Source of the DNA: Anoplolepis gracilipes
Lineage: Eukaryota > Arthropoda > Insecta > Hymenoptera > Formicidae
Assembly: GCF_047496725.1 (NCBI RefSeq)
Contig: NC_132982.1
Span: 6,279,001 to 6,343,000, forward strand
DNA length: 64,000 bases
Direction of reading: 5' to 3'
Below, one piece after another: positions 1-14,715 of the stretch. Positions within the stretch are counted from its first letter, which is position 1. Every line of letters starts with the position of its first letter. The position numbers and the translations under genes are program-made. The notes beneath the pieces are model-generated. The model did no database searches, was not told the origin of the DNA, and was given only the letters and a program-made list of their open reading frames with translations.

Positions 1-1880
1 CTTTTGCATGAACAATTGCTCTTTATCAGGAATATGCGCGTAAATAACATACACAGAAGAATTTTATAACGAAAACTGTAACAGTTATTAACCGAGCATA
101 AACTATCAAATTAATACAGAGTATAAACGTAGGATAAAATTTTCCTTGATAACAGATCATAGACCAGTGAATCAGTTTTATCTTTTTATCTTATGTAAGA
201 TCTGCGACGCGCAAAATTTTATGATTAACAACTTACACGAGCGAGTAATTTTTTATATGCCTTTTTATATAATCTCGGATTTTTATTTTAATATTAGCTT
301 TTAAAATAGCCAACAACACATATTAGCTAAGGCTGACTTTTTATCGTAAGACTATCGATTATTCACGCTGTCCAAATATAACTTTGATTCTCTCTTTATA
401 TACATAACTAGAATATAGTAGGTGGAAGGACTATCACAAAATCACCGTGCACTCGACTTAGCAAAGACAATGTACTTAGCTATCTCCGCGTCGTTTAATT
501 CTAGTTAGACAACAGACCCATACTCGCATGTTCCTTCTGGATTAGGGAGGTTCCCCGTAATTGCAATACATCGTTATAGTTGTCGCACGAAATGGGCTGT
601 ATCCTTGTTTCCTCTGTAAGCTCGCCGAAGATTCGCGAAATTGAAATCCTTGCGAGCGAGCGAGAGGAGCTCCGTGGAAATTAAGAGCAGTTATTAATCT
701 CTTCTTGAGATTATTAAAGCGCTTTCGAATAGGAGAGTTTAAATCAGTGGATTCAGTCGCGAAATCGAGCGCTTATATTTTTGTCGCAAATTTTTCGTTT
801 AGATATGATAATTATTTGAGGTCGTTTTTATTTGGTTCAAAACAAATTGCATATGAATAAAATTTACGAGATGACATTTAGTTCTAAATATGATTTTTTA
901 ATAAAACGGAGAATGTAAATGAATATAAAGGGATTAAGAATGTGTATGATAATAGTTATAATATATATTGATTATATTATACATGATAATTATAATCTAA
1001 TTTAAAATAACATGATAATTAACAGTAATTGACAGTAAATTAAAGCTTAATTATTACATCGTAATATACATATATTATTTTAGAGTAATTTATATACATG
1101 TACATACTTATTATAAAGTATATGTATGTATGTATTAGTATATGTATATACTTTATATTACATTTAATATAAATTACAATCATACATATATAATTCTTTT
1201 TGCAATCTTACATTAGAGTCGTAATTAATCCATCAATCAATCTTTTTCACAATAATCATGCAAGTACATAAAAATCACGCTTTGTTTGAAGGATAAATGT
1301 TAACGTTGCTGTCACAAAGATGTCGTAATTCGTTTGTAATATTGCGAATGACACGAAATAGAAATATCGAAACGAAAGGAAGGGTCGTTGACAGGCTGTC
1401 GACACGTCAGAAAATTGTTCTGAAGATTTTGCAAAAGGTAAATGAGAAAAGCTAAATTCTCCTTCCAGTCAGTCATGTTGAATTTTCATTCTCCATACGT
1501 AATATTTAATCGAATTGGATAACATAAGCAAACAGAAATGCAAGATATGAAATTTCCGCTATTACGTCGCTTTGAATCATGCTGATGTAAAATTACAATG
1601 AAATCGAATTCGAAACAAAATGCGAAGAAGCAAATGAAAGAAGTTTCTTGCATACTATCGTATATGTAATTTCATGGGTTTTTAATCTTTTACATCTGTT
1701 AAGATGATTATTTGTGATCTTGCCTTCAATGTGACAACAATAAATTTTTTTATGTACTTTTGAATATATTTTGACATACAAAGTTTAATTTGACAGCGGC
1801 AAATCATTAAAATCACTATCTATCAATTACTATGAAATAAATTGTGACTTTGTTAAATACTATTGAGAAATGATGAGGAA
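1..1880. other. AT-rich non-coding stretch, no gene seen
   Basis: No open frame of note and no recognisable protein. A GC-richer patch at about 420-760 contains a short GCGA run (652-664) and has many CpGs but no convincing exon. An imperfect inverted repeat, ATAAAGTATAT at 1113 against ATATACTTTAT ending at 1156, lies in TA-rich sequence and is probably low complexity. Confidence 0.6.
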
Positions 1881-1992
1881 GACGTATTTCTTCTGGCCGA
1901 TATAGAATGTTTGTGAAGTGTTTCACGTCAGGTGTGCGTTATTTTCGACGCGCGTAATATTCTTTTTCCGCTGCGGCAACATATTGTCGACG

Positions 1993-4900
1993 GTAAGTTT
2001 CAATATGCGGACGTAAAAACGCATATCGGTGATAGGACGAGTTTCAATAGTATGATAAGCCGCGGAGGAATGAAGAAACTGCGATCGAGCAGAAAACCAA
2101 TAATCGTTCCGAATCTCACGCCATAAATATTTTCATCCGCTATACGGAATTCCGCTATCTGTTACTATAGGAATACGCGTGCGTCTTGTGTACGTATAAT
2201 GCGCGGTTCCGCATCTGCATAATAATGCGTCTTCGCAACATGTCGGAATACGCATTTCGCACGTAGGTATACGTATATATGCACAATGTGCACTTGACAT
2301 CTACAATACAGGGTGACTCTAACTTTTTGAAAAATATTGTCTAGATTCTTCGGTTGATTAATTTTTTCTTGGAAAATCTAATTTGAAATTTTATTTTATT
2401 TATTCAACATTAGTGTATTCAATAACTAACTTTTCTATTTTATAACTATTGACTTTTTAAAAAATTTAATTAAGATTGTGGTTGAAAGTATATTATCTTT
2501 TATGCGTTTATTTTATGAAAACGTTAGTATAATTTTATTTGTGAAAATAAACAGTCTAATGAGTGCTCGTAGGCGAGAGTCATATATGGACATAAAGTGT
2601 GCGAAATTTCATTCCGCAAGACATACGCTTTTAAATGTATCTTGGACAGTCGCGAATTGTTTCTCGGCTGGTGGTCAGTATGAAAAATTTAGTAAATTCC
2701 ACAGTTTGCTGGACGAGAGTTCCTACAAATAGCTGGCAGTGTTTGAGTTTCTGAAAAAAAAGAAGCATTCTCCGTTTTCATTAAAGTGTCGTGTACACAG
2801 TTAGTCTTTTTTGGTCGACATCCCCATGCATAATTATCTACCAAGGGAGAGAAATATTTTTAATAGTTTATTTTCTTTATAAATTAAAACTTTGTATTAT
2901 AAGTTTCTGCAAAATTTTTAAAATACTTTTTAGCGTGAATGTAAAATATAGATTTTGTAATAAATAATGCAACATTCTCAGCGGACGAAAATTACATAAA
3001 GGGAACGTAATAAAAATATATCTGAAATATTAATAGGAAAAAAAGTTTGAATATAAATTTGAATATATATCAAATTTCGAATGATGTATAATATATTGGT
3101 TATTTCGATTCCAATATACAGCAGCGAAGATCTAGGAATAGGGAATAGCTATCCGACGGTGGTGTGCAATAATACAAATTTCAATTACCCGCGTCATGCT
3201 GTTCCGGTCGTGATTAAGTGAGATGTACAAGTAACTGGAATGACGGCTGGCTCGCACGTCGAGCAGTCTGAGCTTTGTTCCCAAGTGCATAGCCGAGCTC
3301 GTCCTATGAACCAATTACAGTTTCCCAAGTATATCATAATAATTGAGACAGACACCCGTGATGAGATCACGATCGAACACATCATTTCTGGGTCAAGTTG
3401 AGTCGCGGTTTACCTCGCGCGATACGAAAATATCTAAACAAGAGCTTTGCGCTTAATCAGTGTTATTGATAATTATAAAATAGACGAAACAGCACAAATT
3501 ACTATAAGCAGACATTTTTCCATTATGTAATAAATGCTTTAGATCTCGTTTTGAATATTTTTCCACATTTCTAAACAGAAATATAATATAATAAACCGCA
3601 TGTTACAAAAAATGGTCGCAATTACACTCGTTGATATAATATTGCAGGAAAATTTCACTTTAATTTCAATTTACAAAATGCCAGTATGTGTCATTGCACT
3701 TTCGAAATTATCGCAATCGTCGTTGCAAATGCAACACAGCGAAGTCTGATATCATTGCAACGACAAGCGTCGCATTCTCGAGTGCCAGACGAAAACTGCA
3801 TAGATAATATAACTATCGCATGAATGGCGGCGGTAAATTTGTCTCCTTCATATGATACCCTGGCACGGAGAGAAAGGCAACCCGTCCATCTCCGGCTGCG
3901 AAGCATCGTGGCAACATGCTCCATAGCGTTGAATACACGTTTGCTACGCTGACAATGAAAGTTTCTTTTATTTTGAAACATATTTACCACTTTTGAGTTA
4001 TCGTGCGAGTTATGGTCTGAACAAGCTGCTCCAAACTCATACGTTACGTTGAAAGGCATTGTTACATATAATAATATATAAAAAAAAATATATAAATTGT
4101 TAATTTACCTATTCATTCTGTGAAATAAAATTAACATTCATGTAATTGTAAGTTAATATATAATAGTACTTGTCTTTACAAGGATATCTTTATAAAAAAA
4201 TTTTTTACATTATCTCTTGTGATTATTTTATTTTTTCTTGATAATTTTTTATATGAAAATATTTGAAATAATGCATTCTAAAGATAAATAAATTATGTGA
4301 AAGATTATAAAAAGCAATAGCACAGTAAATTATTTATATTATGCGGTAGAAACTTTAATATAAAATAGAAAATTGAGAAAATTCATATTTTCTACTTCTC
4401 TTGGATTATGGGTTTAATTATCATCATAGTTATGTACCAGTGCATGAAGCGTTTAACATAGATTCGAAAAAGCACGCACCACAACACGAATTGTCGTGGG
4501 AAACAAGACATGACCCAGTTTCCTGTTGCATTGTCACATTGCTGCATTGCGAGTATTTCGTTTACGCGTCAAACGGAATTGCATATGTTTTTCCATGTGT
4601 CGTATGTTCTCGTCACTTGCTTTTCCAAAATTTCCTCTTCGTCGACGGTATCATTATTTCGTGTTCATAATCTTGAACAGTCAGTGCGATTCGAACACTA
4701 ATAATAAACTAGGAAGAGCTATTTATACTATTATATCGCGAATTAAAGGAAAGCATTTGGTAATATCTAATCCTCCCTTTTATCTGCAAAACGATTATGT
4801 GTTGAGAGTACGTAATCGTTTGTTTCATAAGCGAATATATACTTATCGAAGCAAATTCCGGTTTGATTCATTTCCGGCTTTATTCATTTGTATTTTGCTG

Positions 4901-7900
4901 TAAACTTTATAAACTCGTATTTTTCTACAATATATTTCAAAATATATATTTGCATTATTTTGTAGACTTTGTAAGATAAATAAGAGGGAAACATATTATA
5001 TGATATGTAATTAATTAATGAAAAGGTTTTCACATTGAAAATATAATGTATCAAAGAGCATTTAATAAAATTTATATGAATTTCGAAAAAAAAACTTGTT
5101 TACTTGATTATTATTTATATTGCCAAGTAGGCAGTAACATAGAACGAACGAAGTATTATTAATTATGTGCATGATTGACTTTACTTTGACTTTACTCTAC
5201 TTTGCTTTTATTTACTTTTTTATTTACTTGTATTATATTTATATTTTGTATAACGCAATAATTTAGCATAGGCTGTATCAAAATTAGTTTACGGAATTAG
5301 TATTTTATCTTTACGTGACTGTATTTTCGGCGCTTTCATACACATACGTCATTAAAAAAAAAATATTTTTTTTAATTTTCAATGCTTAACACGTAAAACG
5401 TCGCAAGAAAATTTTGTTCCCAAATCGTCGGGATTACTGGATAAGAAGACTTTTTACCCCTTATCCATACTTTATCTCGCAACACGCTGCACCGTGTCGT
5501 GCAGGTCGTGCTCGAGAAATTTGCCATTGTACTACTTTCTCTCCTTTTTTTTATTTGTTTTTTTTTTTTTTTTTTATGCCGGGTTCATTGCGGCGGAAGT
5601 TTAAAATAAACGTCCGACTATACGGATGCACCGGCAATTAAGGGAACGTTCTGCTGCAAGAGCGTGGAAATTACGGTAGACGTCTTTTTTTCCTTCTTTC
5701 TTTTTATGCGAGCAAGCCTGTTGGCGACGTTTATCGACGTCACAGTCGGAAAACGAATCCTTAGCGTTGTTTGTGAGGTTCTCATCTTAATGGAAAATTA
5801 ATGTGTAATAAAGGTAATGTTGAAAAATGTATGTCGTGTTGGCTCTGCGGGCAATTTCATTCATCATCTAGGTTGGAAAACAATTAATATCATGTTGTGT
5901 GATATAAGTAAATAAAAAAAATAAAAGAAAGATTTTCTAAATTATTAAAAAAAAAGTTTTTTTTCTATTTTACAAAAATTTTATAATTATATTTTTTTTT
6001 TTCTACACAAATTAAATATTAAATGGGAAAATAGCGTTCTACTTCTTTTTCTCTCACGATCTTCTTTATGCCACATCTTCAATTATTATTTCGTTCTCGT
6101 GTAATAACTGCAGGAAACGGCTACGTCTCTAACAATGCGGAATTACGTGGTGGTGCACTTTTTAGTATATGTGGTATGATTACGAGTATCTTGCAGGCGC
6201 AATGACCTTAATCCTCTTTCCATGCAAACGATCGTCGATCTTATTTTACATTCTTAATATCGACATTCTCCTGGTTTATTGTTGCTTTTGGTGCAGAATT
6301 TTAAAAATTATTGTGTTTTACTATTTATGCTCAAAATTATGAAACATAATAAGTATCTTTAAATTCTCTGTGATATAGGGAATTTAAGTGGAATATAGAG
6401 AGTTTAATTTAAACATCTCTGGAAAAAAGATCATTTCTTTTAAAATGTCTGTTCAATATGCTATACTTTTTGCTAGTAGTAGCAGTCAAGATCTAATTAT
6501 CTATTTGAATTAGCAAGAAGTTAATATTGAGTAAAATTGAGTTATTTAAAACGATAAATTATAATAAAATGCTGGTTAATAACGATTTAGTAATTTTTAA
6601 ATTAGAAATAAACATTATTTTATCTCGATTTTCAATTTATTAGAAAAAATCATAATTTTAATTTTTTTAATTTCCAGACATTTTTCCAGGATTTTTTTTA
6701 TGTGCGTCATAGATATTTTTTATTTTATTCTCAATAGATGCTCAATTTTCCAGAGTTTTTAGTCTGTTTCAGAGACATATTGATTGTTCGTATTGATACA
6801 TCCATCGGATAGAATTGTGCATGATAAAGCACATACAACGTGTGTAATAACGAAATAAAAATTCGATCAGCAACACGAGCAAACGTGTTACGTAAATCGT
6901 CGCGCAAATGTTATAATTGCACAAACCCGGATACAATACCGGTTGGATTCGAAGCGATTAAACATACTACCATGGTAACCAGGTCTCACGTAAATGCATA
7001 AATGCATTTAATCAGATCAATGGCAAAGTTTGCACTTAAAGTCTAATGCGTCAAAGAAAATTCAATACGTATTATTTTATACAAAACATGATCAGTATAA
7101 TTATAAAAATGGATATAATTTTCACTCGCTGGAATTGTAATATACAATAATATTTTTGTTGTGTATTTTTATTTTTTCATTACGAGATATTAAAGATGAG
7201 ATGTTTAATTTATATTTTATGGTCAATAAACATAATGTCATATAGTGTTTATCAAATGCAAAGGATTAGGCACGTATTTTAAAGAAATTAAAAGATTATC
7301 TTATCTTATCTTATAAGTAATTTATTCAACTATTTTTTTTTAATTTATTGTTTTTCATATGCCCATTATTTTTTTCTCATATATATTTTTCTATTTTTAT
7401 TCTTTTATTATTATATAAATAAAAGGAAGCACTTATATTTTGAGAAAAGTAAATAGATATCAAGTTATATTTATCTTTTAAACTAAAAACTAATCAATTA
7501 AATTTGATTGACATTAATTTGTATTAAACAAATATAATGTATAGATATATAGAGAATATAAACACGGAAAATTTACTTTGATGCAACCGTATTCATTTAA
7601 ATTATTGGGTGCCAAATTGCAAATTGATCGACCGTTTCGGTACGTTCTATGACAGTGATGACGTTCGAACAAGACGGATCATATTACAAGAGCTGGATAA
7701 TGTTTGCAGTAATCATGATCCGGATAATCGTAGCGCGGTAGATTTAACGATGAATCCGCATAATTCGCTCTGCACTCGCAACGCAGTCGACAAGTTATGT
7801 TGAATCGATTATTTCCCTTTCTCTTTTCGATTTTTATCTTGGTGATAATAAAACGACCTTCGCGTCTTTCCTGTGCAATCAGCTGTTGCGTTTCCTATCC

Positions 7901-8280
7901 ACTATACTAACTGGTTTTCTTTCGATCAAGTTCAAGAGTGATATTGAATCGCGTAAATCACTAATCTAAAAAAAAAAAGAAGAAAAAAATTACGTTCAGG
8001 GAAATTGCCATTTTTTAATATCGTGAATATTTTTCCAGTAATCGATTTTTTAATTGAAAAATGACTTAAATATAATGTCGTTATTTTTTATTCGGCAGAA
8101 AAAGTGTTACTTTTAATCTAAATATATTATAATTTCTTTTGCTTATGTGCGCGACTTTTAGAAAATTAATTCTTTACATTGTAATAGTTTTGTAAGAAGT
8201 TTTATACTTGTAACATTTCTGAGAAAATTTTTTCATGTCTTAGAATTTACATTTAATTTATGATGTTGAGATTTAAAACG
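1993..8280. other. AT-rich non-coding stretch, no gene seen
   Basis: Intergenic or intronic-looking DNA with long A/T runs. The open frames here (84 codons at 2478 on +, 122 codons at 3691-4059 on -) have no recognisable domain and are within chance expectation. An A10-TA-T8 self-complementary run lies near 5353-5373. At 2310 the words ACAGGGTGACTC resemble the end of many insect DNA transposons, but no matching opposite end was found. Confidence 0.55.
5558..5575 (+). repeat. poly-T run (T18)
   Basis: Uninterrupted run of 18 T, preceded by a shorter T run and a TTATTTG interruption. It could be the complement of a retroposed A-tail, but no element body or target-site duplication was seen beside it. 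Confidence 0.9.
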
Positions 8281-8290
8281 ATGATGGAAT

Positions 8291-8335
8291 AAGCACTGTT
8301 ATTCTGTGATTTAAAATAGAGAAAACACAGTGCTT
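8291..8335. repeat. short inverted repeat with 9-bp perfect arms
   Basis: AAGCACTGT at 8291-8299 pairs perfectly with ACAGTGCTT at 8327-8335 around a 27-nt spacer. The spacer is AU-rich and forms little further pairing, so this is only a weak hairpin. Confidence 0.7.
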
Positions 8336-10353
8336 GTTATTTAAATATATGATATTCTTTTTTTTCGATTTTTAGTTATACAGAAAGAAAAAGTGCGATA
8401 ATTTTAATTTTGACATTTTTAAATTGTTGTCTTTATTATACCTATTTGTTTCACATCGCAATTTTTTACAAAATGTATAAAATATTACATAAAATGTTCT
8501 CCTTTTCTCTTTCAAATGACTCAAATAAATTTGTTAAACTTCTATTACGATATACATCAATAGAATTAGTAATTAAATTAAACATAATTAACAAAAAAAG
8601 AAAAATTCAAATTTGAATTTAAATTCATTAAACAATATACACATAATTCCGAGGGGAAAGGCGATGGACATAAAGCAGCCCATTTTTACTTATGTATAAC
8701 ATTTATGGAATTTCTTATTCACTAGCCCGTACAATTCGCTCCATTGACATATGTACCTTACAAGAAATCGACTTTCAGTTTAAAGAACTGATTTATATGA
8801 TAAATCAATCCGTTTACGCAACATAACCGTGACTTTTTTGTGTTTCCGGTAAGAGTGTGTTCGTCGAATGGAAATATGTTCATTATACCGTTAGATAATC
8901 GAAACGCAGCCATGGAATTGAAAACGACATGGATAAGTTAACTGAAATTAATTACCGAAATTTTAAAGCGTTCCATATGATAGTTATATTGCTTATGTTT
9001 CGAGGTAATACAAAGGCAAGTGCCATATGCTATCTTGTTGACCTTAATAAGTTAACTTTAAGTCGCGTGCATGCATAGTACGTGTTGCATATATTTCTGC
9101 TTATAATGAATATAACGAGCTTTTTCAAAAAAATTTTAAAGCACAGTCTTTCATTCAATCTGAAGTATCGCGAAATAGCTTTCAATTTCGACATGACATC
9201 AATGAGGTCAGTAATAATGATTAATACTGACTGCTTTAATGATCGATGAGTAAATGATTATAACGTACGTTATATGTATTTTAATTTATTTTTCGACATA
9301 ATTGACTTGAATGAATATGTATAGTTTATTTTAATTCGTCATTTTCCGTGTATGTAAAGCTGGCGTATCATGTCATGAAAACTAATTATTATCTCTGATT
9401 TTATTTTTAATGGTTCTATATAGTTCTTGATAGTTTTAATAAATATTACTGATCGTTAAATTAAGTAAATGTCTCAGGCTAAACTGAGTATTTAGTTTAT
9501 GTAGCATTTCACTTTGTTCTGCGGGACTTTTCTTTAATCATGTTTTTGTGAGATTTTCTGAAAATTTATAAGTTTCGAGGAAACGATACTCCAGCTTTGC
9601 ATATATATCCATTTTTAAAAATCTGAACTGAAATGGCTGAAATTTACTTTTGCGAGTATGAATGTATTTGTTGACAGAAATTGGGTTTTAGAAAGTTAAC
9701 AATGTAGAGCGTACTTGTTCCATTACGCTTTTTCTATTTTGAGTACAGTACATTTCCGTGCGTGAGTTCGATGAAAAAGCAGGTGTATGTCCAATGAAGT
9801 GACGTGAATGTTGGAAACCACTCTAGCAAACGACGATAAATAAACTTGTTTACTTACATACCTTCGGGATAAGTATCGGGAAATCATAGACCTGTCGATA
9901 TCGACATGCAACACGATAGAATGCGGCAACATCAAATGAAATCGATAGACTGGAAATGGGGCAGATATACGCATCTGTGTCCGTAAACACTCCGCGAATG
10001 CAAATACCAGAATAAAATGTGCGAAATGAGTGAAATCATTCTCGATTCGATGTACCACAGTTATTCACTCACAATATAGATATAATCAGGCAAATCAGTA
10101 TCACGCTCGCAGAGCGTAGAAAATTAATTGCTAACCACATAAGTATATACAGCGTTAAGTGCTGTGTGATTATACAGGGAAGCACCATAAATGATCTTTC
10201 ACGCTCTCGTATTTTCACACCTTTCATATTTTTGTCGTGAAATGAAAACGTACTCTACTATGAATTTATTCCCGTCAGTTAGTGGAAAGATTGAGTAAGG
10301 TTACACCATTTTCTCATTGTTATAACATTTTAAAGGTTTTTTCCAATTTGCAC

Positions 10354-10375
10354 TTTTTTTTTTTTTTTTTTTTTT
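10354..10375 (+). repeat. poly-T run (T22)
   Basis: Uninterrupted run of 22 T. No adjoining SINE or LINE body was recognised on the complementary strand. Confidence 0.9.
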
Positions 10376-12190
10376 ACATAGAATAACTGAAATGCCGATG
10401 AAAATATCTTTGATTGTTTAACATCGTTTCTTTTTAAATTCTGAAATGTAGTGCCCATTTGAATAACGTGTTGTATATCCATCTGCCGCAAAATATGTAT
10501 ATTTATTCGTCGTTTTACTGAAAAATATGTTTTCCCGACATTTGCCCGGCGATAACCTGACCACATAACTGGTCGGTCAGATGCATTTCCGATTTCGAAT
10601 GTTATTCGTATCACTCCGTGTTCCCCGGATTTACGAGCCGTGCACGCGCAATTGTATCGCGAACGTTGAATAAGTTATTCATGCGCAAAAATTCTTTGTA
10701 ACGAATAATGTCAGGCCGTTTCCGCAGTTCTCTTCGGAAAGTCATTTCTGTGCATGACTCTCTATCTCGCGTCTTTCAAACTTTATCGTCGATCGGGATG
10801 AAAACTTCTCTGGTATTTTGCGCCTTTCATCGAAGAAAGTCAAGAGAATCGCAAAAGTCTTTAACTACTTTCCGGCTGCCTAATCTTGCGAAAAACTGAT
10901 TTTTAAGATTTTATTAAAAATCCTTTTTTTTATTTTTAATAATAATTAAAATAGAATATGATGTAAAAATATACTCGAGCGCATTTATTTTCTTTTTATT
11001 ATACATACTTTATATACTTTTCTTTTTTTTGTAACGTTAATCTCGTAACATTTATTACAGATATATCGGATATTGTTCATTATACTGAGATTTATGAATA
11101 AAAATCACGACCACAAATTGAGCCGTCATTATTCAATGAACGATATGAATAAAGTCGCGCATCGATCGCGGAGCAAATCCTTTGAGCTTTAGGTGAGAGC
11201 GGATTCGCATGCTTATCGGAACATTGCATAATTACCACGGATAATCGTAATCCAGAGATAAAAGCTTAAGCTTACGACAAACACGTAGTAGAAAATATTG
11301 AGGGCACTGGTATATTGGGGATTTCAAGGCTAATTAGCGAAAATCATTATCCCACGCGGATTGCGCCAAACGCAAACATGATGATTATTCAGTCGTTTAA
11401 TCAGCTCCCCAATGAGGGCAGTTTTTCACCTGTGAGATTCGCTTAACCATTTTATAGAAATAAACACGTTTTTCACGCAGGTGCTGGTATGTAGGGTGAA
11501 AAATATCATTTTTCAACATATTTTTAAATAATATCTTTTCTTAAATATAAATTCTTATTAAATATAAATTTTCTTTCTTAAATATAAATAAAACGTGCTT
11601 ATCTGATTAATTTCGACCTGCATACAGCGCAAATAATTTTGTGTAATTATTTTTAACACATACGATTTTATCATAGTTACGAAATTAACATGAAACAAGT
11701 ACTTGATCAACAAAGTCGCGTATACATTATGTAATATTTTTTCAAACAGCTTACAATGCAAATTACTGCACTTCCCTTGTTATGCAAATATCTTAATTAG
11801 TAAACATATATAATTGGCAAACGTGTAAAAAGTATTGCAAAAAATATATTTTCTCGAACTGATTGACGTAAGATCCTCGGAATCGATAACGAAAGGTGTG
11901 GAAACGCCAACGCCCGTCGTCGTTGCATACGTACTCAGCTCTAAGTATCGGATATATCTTTGATCACCAACCATAACGAGATATCTTGTCATTATTAATT
12001 TAATTAACAATCTCAATGTAATCTGACACTTACGATTGTTATATCATGCTGATTATTACAGCCAATTATTAATATAATTGATATTAATTAAATTTATAAA
12101 ATTTGCTAGTTTTATCGGAATAGGAATTCACAAAATTCGCGCAAAGTATTATAATATTAATTAATGTAATAATTATATTATAATAATATA

Positions 12191-12221
12191 ATAATTATAA
12201 TATAATTAATATAATTATATA
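12191..12221 (+). repeat. 31-bp AT-only motif, copy 1
   Basis: A 31-bp A/T-only string that occurs again exactly at 14716-14746 in the same orientation. Being only A and T, it may be convergent low complexity rather than a dispersed repeat. Confidence 0.6.
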
Positions 12222-12780
12222 TAATATTATTCTATTATCTGATAATTATCATTATTTTTTTATGTTTGTAAAAGAAAAGGAAAGAAATGAATATTAATAT
12301 TAAATGTTAATTTGTCTCGCTCGTTATCAAGATAAACCGATTAAAGTGAAAACTTTTATTATAAAAAAGTACAAAGAATAACAAAAAAAGAGTCAAAGAA
12401 AACTTAGTCATAGTGAAAGGAACTTTCTAAAAGATATGTGAGTGTAAAGAATGCGGGAACAATAATTAATCACGGGCAGTGTGATTACGTGTTGAAGCAA
12501 TGAAAGAACAAAACGGGAACTATTATCTCGAGAGATATACGATCAATGGTTGGTATCTTAAGAAAATGTGTAAAATTAATTATAATGTAGTAATGTAAAA
12601 AATTTCAACGCGCAAGAGATGTTTTTATCATGTTCAGAGCATATGATACACGTGATAGTAGTGACATATTATATTTTAAAGGTAATATGTTTTACAAAAT
12701 TACGCCAGAATAACGCGATCTTTGTTTCATGATTGAAAAATGAAGTTTTTGTATATACATCGCGGATACGTATACATACA

Positions 12781-12799
12781 TGTGTGTGTGTGTGTGTGT
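12781..12799 (+). repeat. (TG)n microsatellite
   Basis: About nine TG units directly after ATACATACA, an alternating purine-pyrimidine tract. Confidence 0.95.
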
Positions 12800-13816
12800 A
12801 AGGTTGTAGTGAACGTTCGATTTTTCCGCATTAATGGCTCTTTATACGTTCACAATGATGTGTATGCAAGCATATGGATTGTAACCCGTCCTGCCGCACG
12901 TGTCGTATCGTAACTTTTGAAAATTTTATTTGATACATTATTTTGCACATACAATTGTATTTATTGTCGTAGAAATAAATTTTCGAAAATAATATTATAA
13001 ATGAAAACAAGAGCTAATAAAATTTGTCGATATTAATTAAATTTGCATATTAATGAAGATGAATAATTATATTTAGACTAAGTATTCTTAATGTCTTGGA
13101 ACCTAAAGTTGAAAATCTAACGAAAGAAACGAATGAAAAGATAATATTATAAAATCATCTATAGCAAGTGGTTAATAATATTGTAAGTATATATATGGCG
13201 TGCATGCGACATGTATCGAATGTCTGTGCGAGAAAGTTTAATGCGGAAGCGTACCGGATGTAATGTTTATATGGATCAAAGACATATGGTACAAATAGAT
13301 AAACAAGATTGTCGTCACTTGTAAACCAGCGTTAAATTATCGACAACGCGTCGGGAAGGAAAGAGAGACGTAGGCGAGAAATATTCGCTCTCACAGAGGC
13401 AAATTTATTTCCTCGCGAGCGGCGGGCACAAGAAGTGGCATACATTTCATGAATATTAAATCTTATACCTTCGGTCTCGGCAAAGCGCCGCGGCAAATTT
13501 TGAAGCCTTCATTAAAATTTCAGATTCCCTCGCGTACATTTAAACGTAACGACAAACAGTCGCGGTTTATTACGAACTAATATGCTATTCTTTGTTTTCC
13601 GCAAAAATTCACAGTTAAAATGCGGTGATTTTATTACATATGAATTTGTTTTTAAAGTAAAAACTAACAAAACACTAAAAATATTTAAATTACTGAAAGG
13701 TTCACGATATTTCGAAAACATGCTATGAGATAATTAAACGAGAAATGATTTATAGAACTTACATCATATTTTAATTAGAGAAAGCTGCTAACTCGATATC
13801 TAATGTAAATTCTATC

Positions 13817-13888
13817 GTGACTATATTGTTGGTATCATAATTATTTATTATATTGTAAATAAATTTGATACCAACAATTTATAATCAC
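13817..13888. repeat. 72-nt imperfect hairpin
   Basis: Left arm 13817-13847 and right arm 13856-13888 fold around the 8-nt loop TTATATTG. The core ATTGTTGGTATCA pairs perfectly with TGATACCAACAAT, the inner ten positions pair with two mismatches, and an outer GTGA...TCAC clamp pairs with a small bulge. Length and loop size resemble an insect microRNA precursor or a very small MITE. No known microRNA sequence was recognised in either arm, and transcription is unknown. Confidence 0.75.
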
Positions 13889-14715
13889 AATTATTTATGA
13901 CATCGTATTGAGTTAATTTTCTCCACTGATATACTTTCTATAAACCGTCTAATTGCCTCGAAGTATATTTTTTAAATATCGTGACTTTTTTAATAATTTA
14001 AATATCTTTAGTTTTACATTTCAACAGGAGTACGCTTTGATATATAAATGTGAGAGTTTTTATATTTAATCTGTCTTTGTTAGCTTTGTTAGCAATTTAA
14101 TTAAATGAAAAAGAGATTGATATGAATGTATAAGAAAGTGTAATTTTGTCATAAACTGACAAATTATAAAGAAATGAAATTCTTCGCAATAAAACGATTA
14201 ACAGTTCGTTAACTTATACCTCGTGCTAGGCCGATACATCATTCGGACGTTCAATGAACACAGTGATGGATCGTCAGTCGTTGAATTTCATATTTACACA
14301 CGATAAATAATACAAATGAATTAACCTTATATAAGAAGATTGCAATTGATTCTTACAATTATTTATTTTTTATAGTCTTGAGTCTCAATCTATGATATCT
14401 GATATCTTCTATAAATTTTAATATTACAAAAAAATTGCTTCTTCGATTCTTTTCTTCTAATTTTTTTATTTGATCAATCTTTCTGATGTTTTCTTTCTCT
14501 TTATTGTATAATATTCCCTACCAATTGCAATATATATTGTTTTTTGAAAATATTTCTCGGTCTTTTCTCGTTGCAAAGAGCAATGCAATTTTATCTGACA
14601 ATGAGAATCAGTATTGCAAAAATAAAGCACGTTTAAAATTGTGACGTTTATTTTGAATACAAGTTTATAATGCATTTTATACAAATTATACGATATATAC
14701 AAATTATATAATAAT

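Larger units (their letters stand above)
8340..13810. other. AT-rich non-coding stretch, no gene seen
   Basis: Nothing gene-like was recognised. The stretch holds a T22 run, a TG microsatellite and very AT-rich, low-complexity sequence around 12150-12240. Open frames at 9723-10058 (-) and 10330-10614 (-) are not protein-like; the second is partly a translated homopolymer. Confidence 0.55.

Noticed and set aside
2310..2740. ACAGGGTGACTC start resembling a mariner-like element end
   Set aside because: No matching inverted end (GAGTCACCCTGT) or TA-bounded partner was found.
3691..4059. 122-codon minus-strand frame
   Set aside because: Translation is cysteine- and arginine-scattered with no zinc-finger spacing or known motif, and no splice context.
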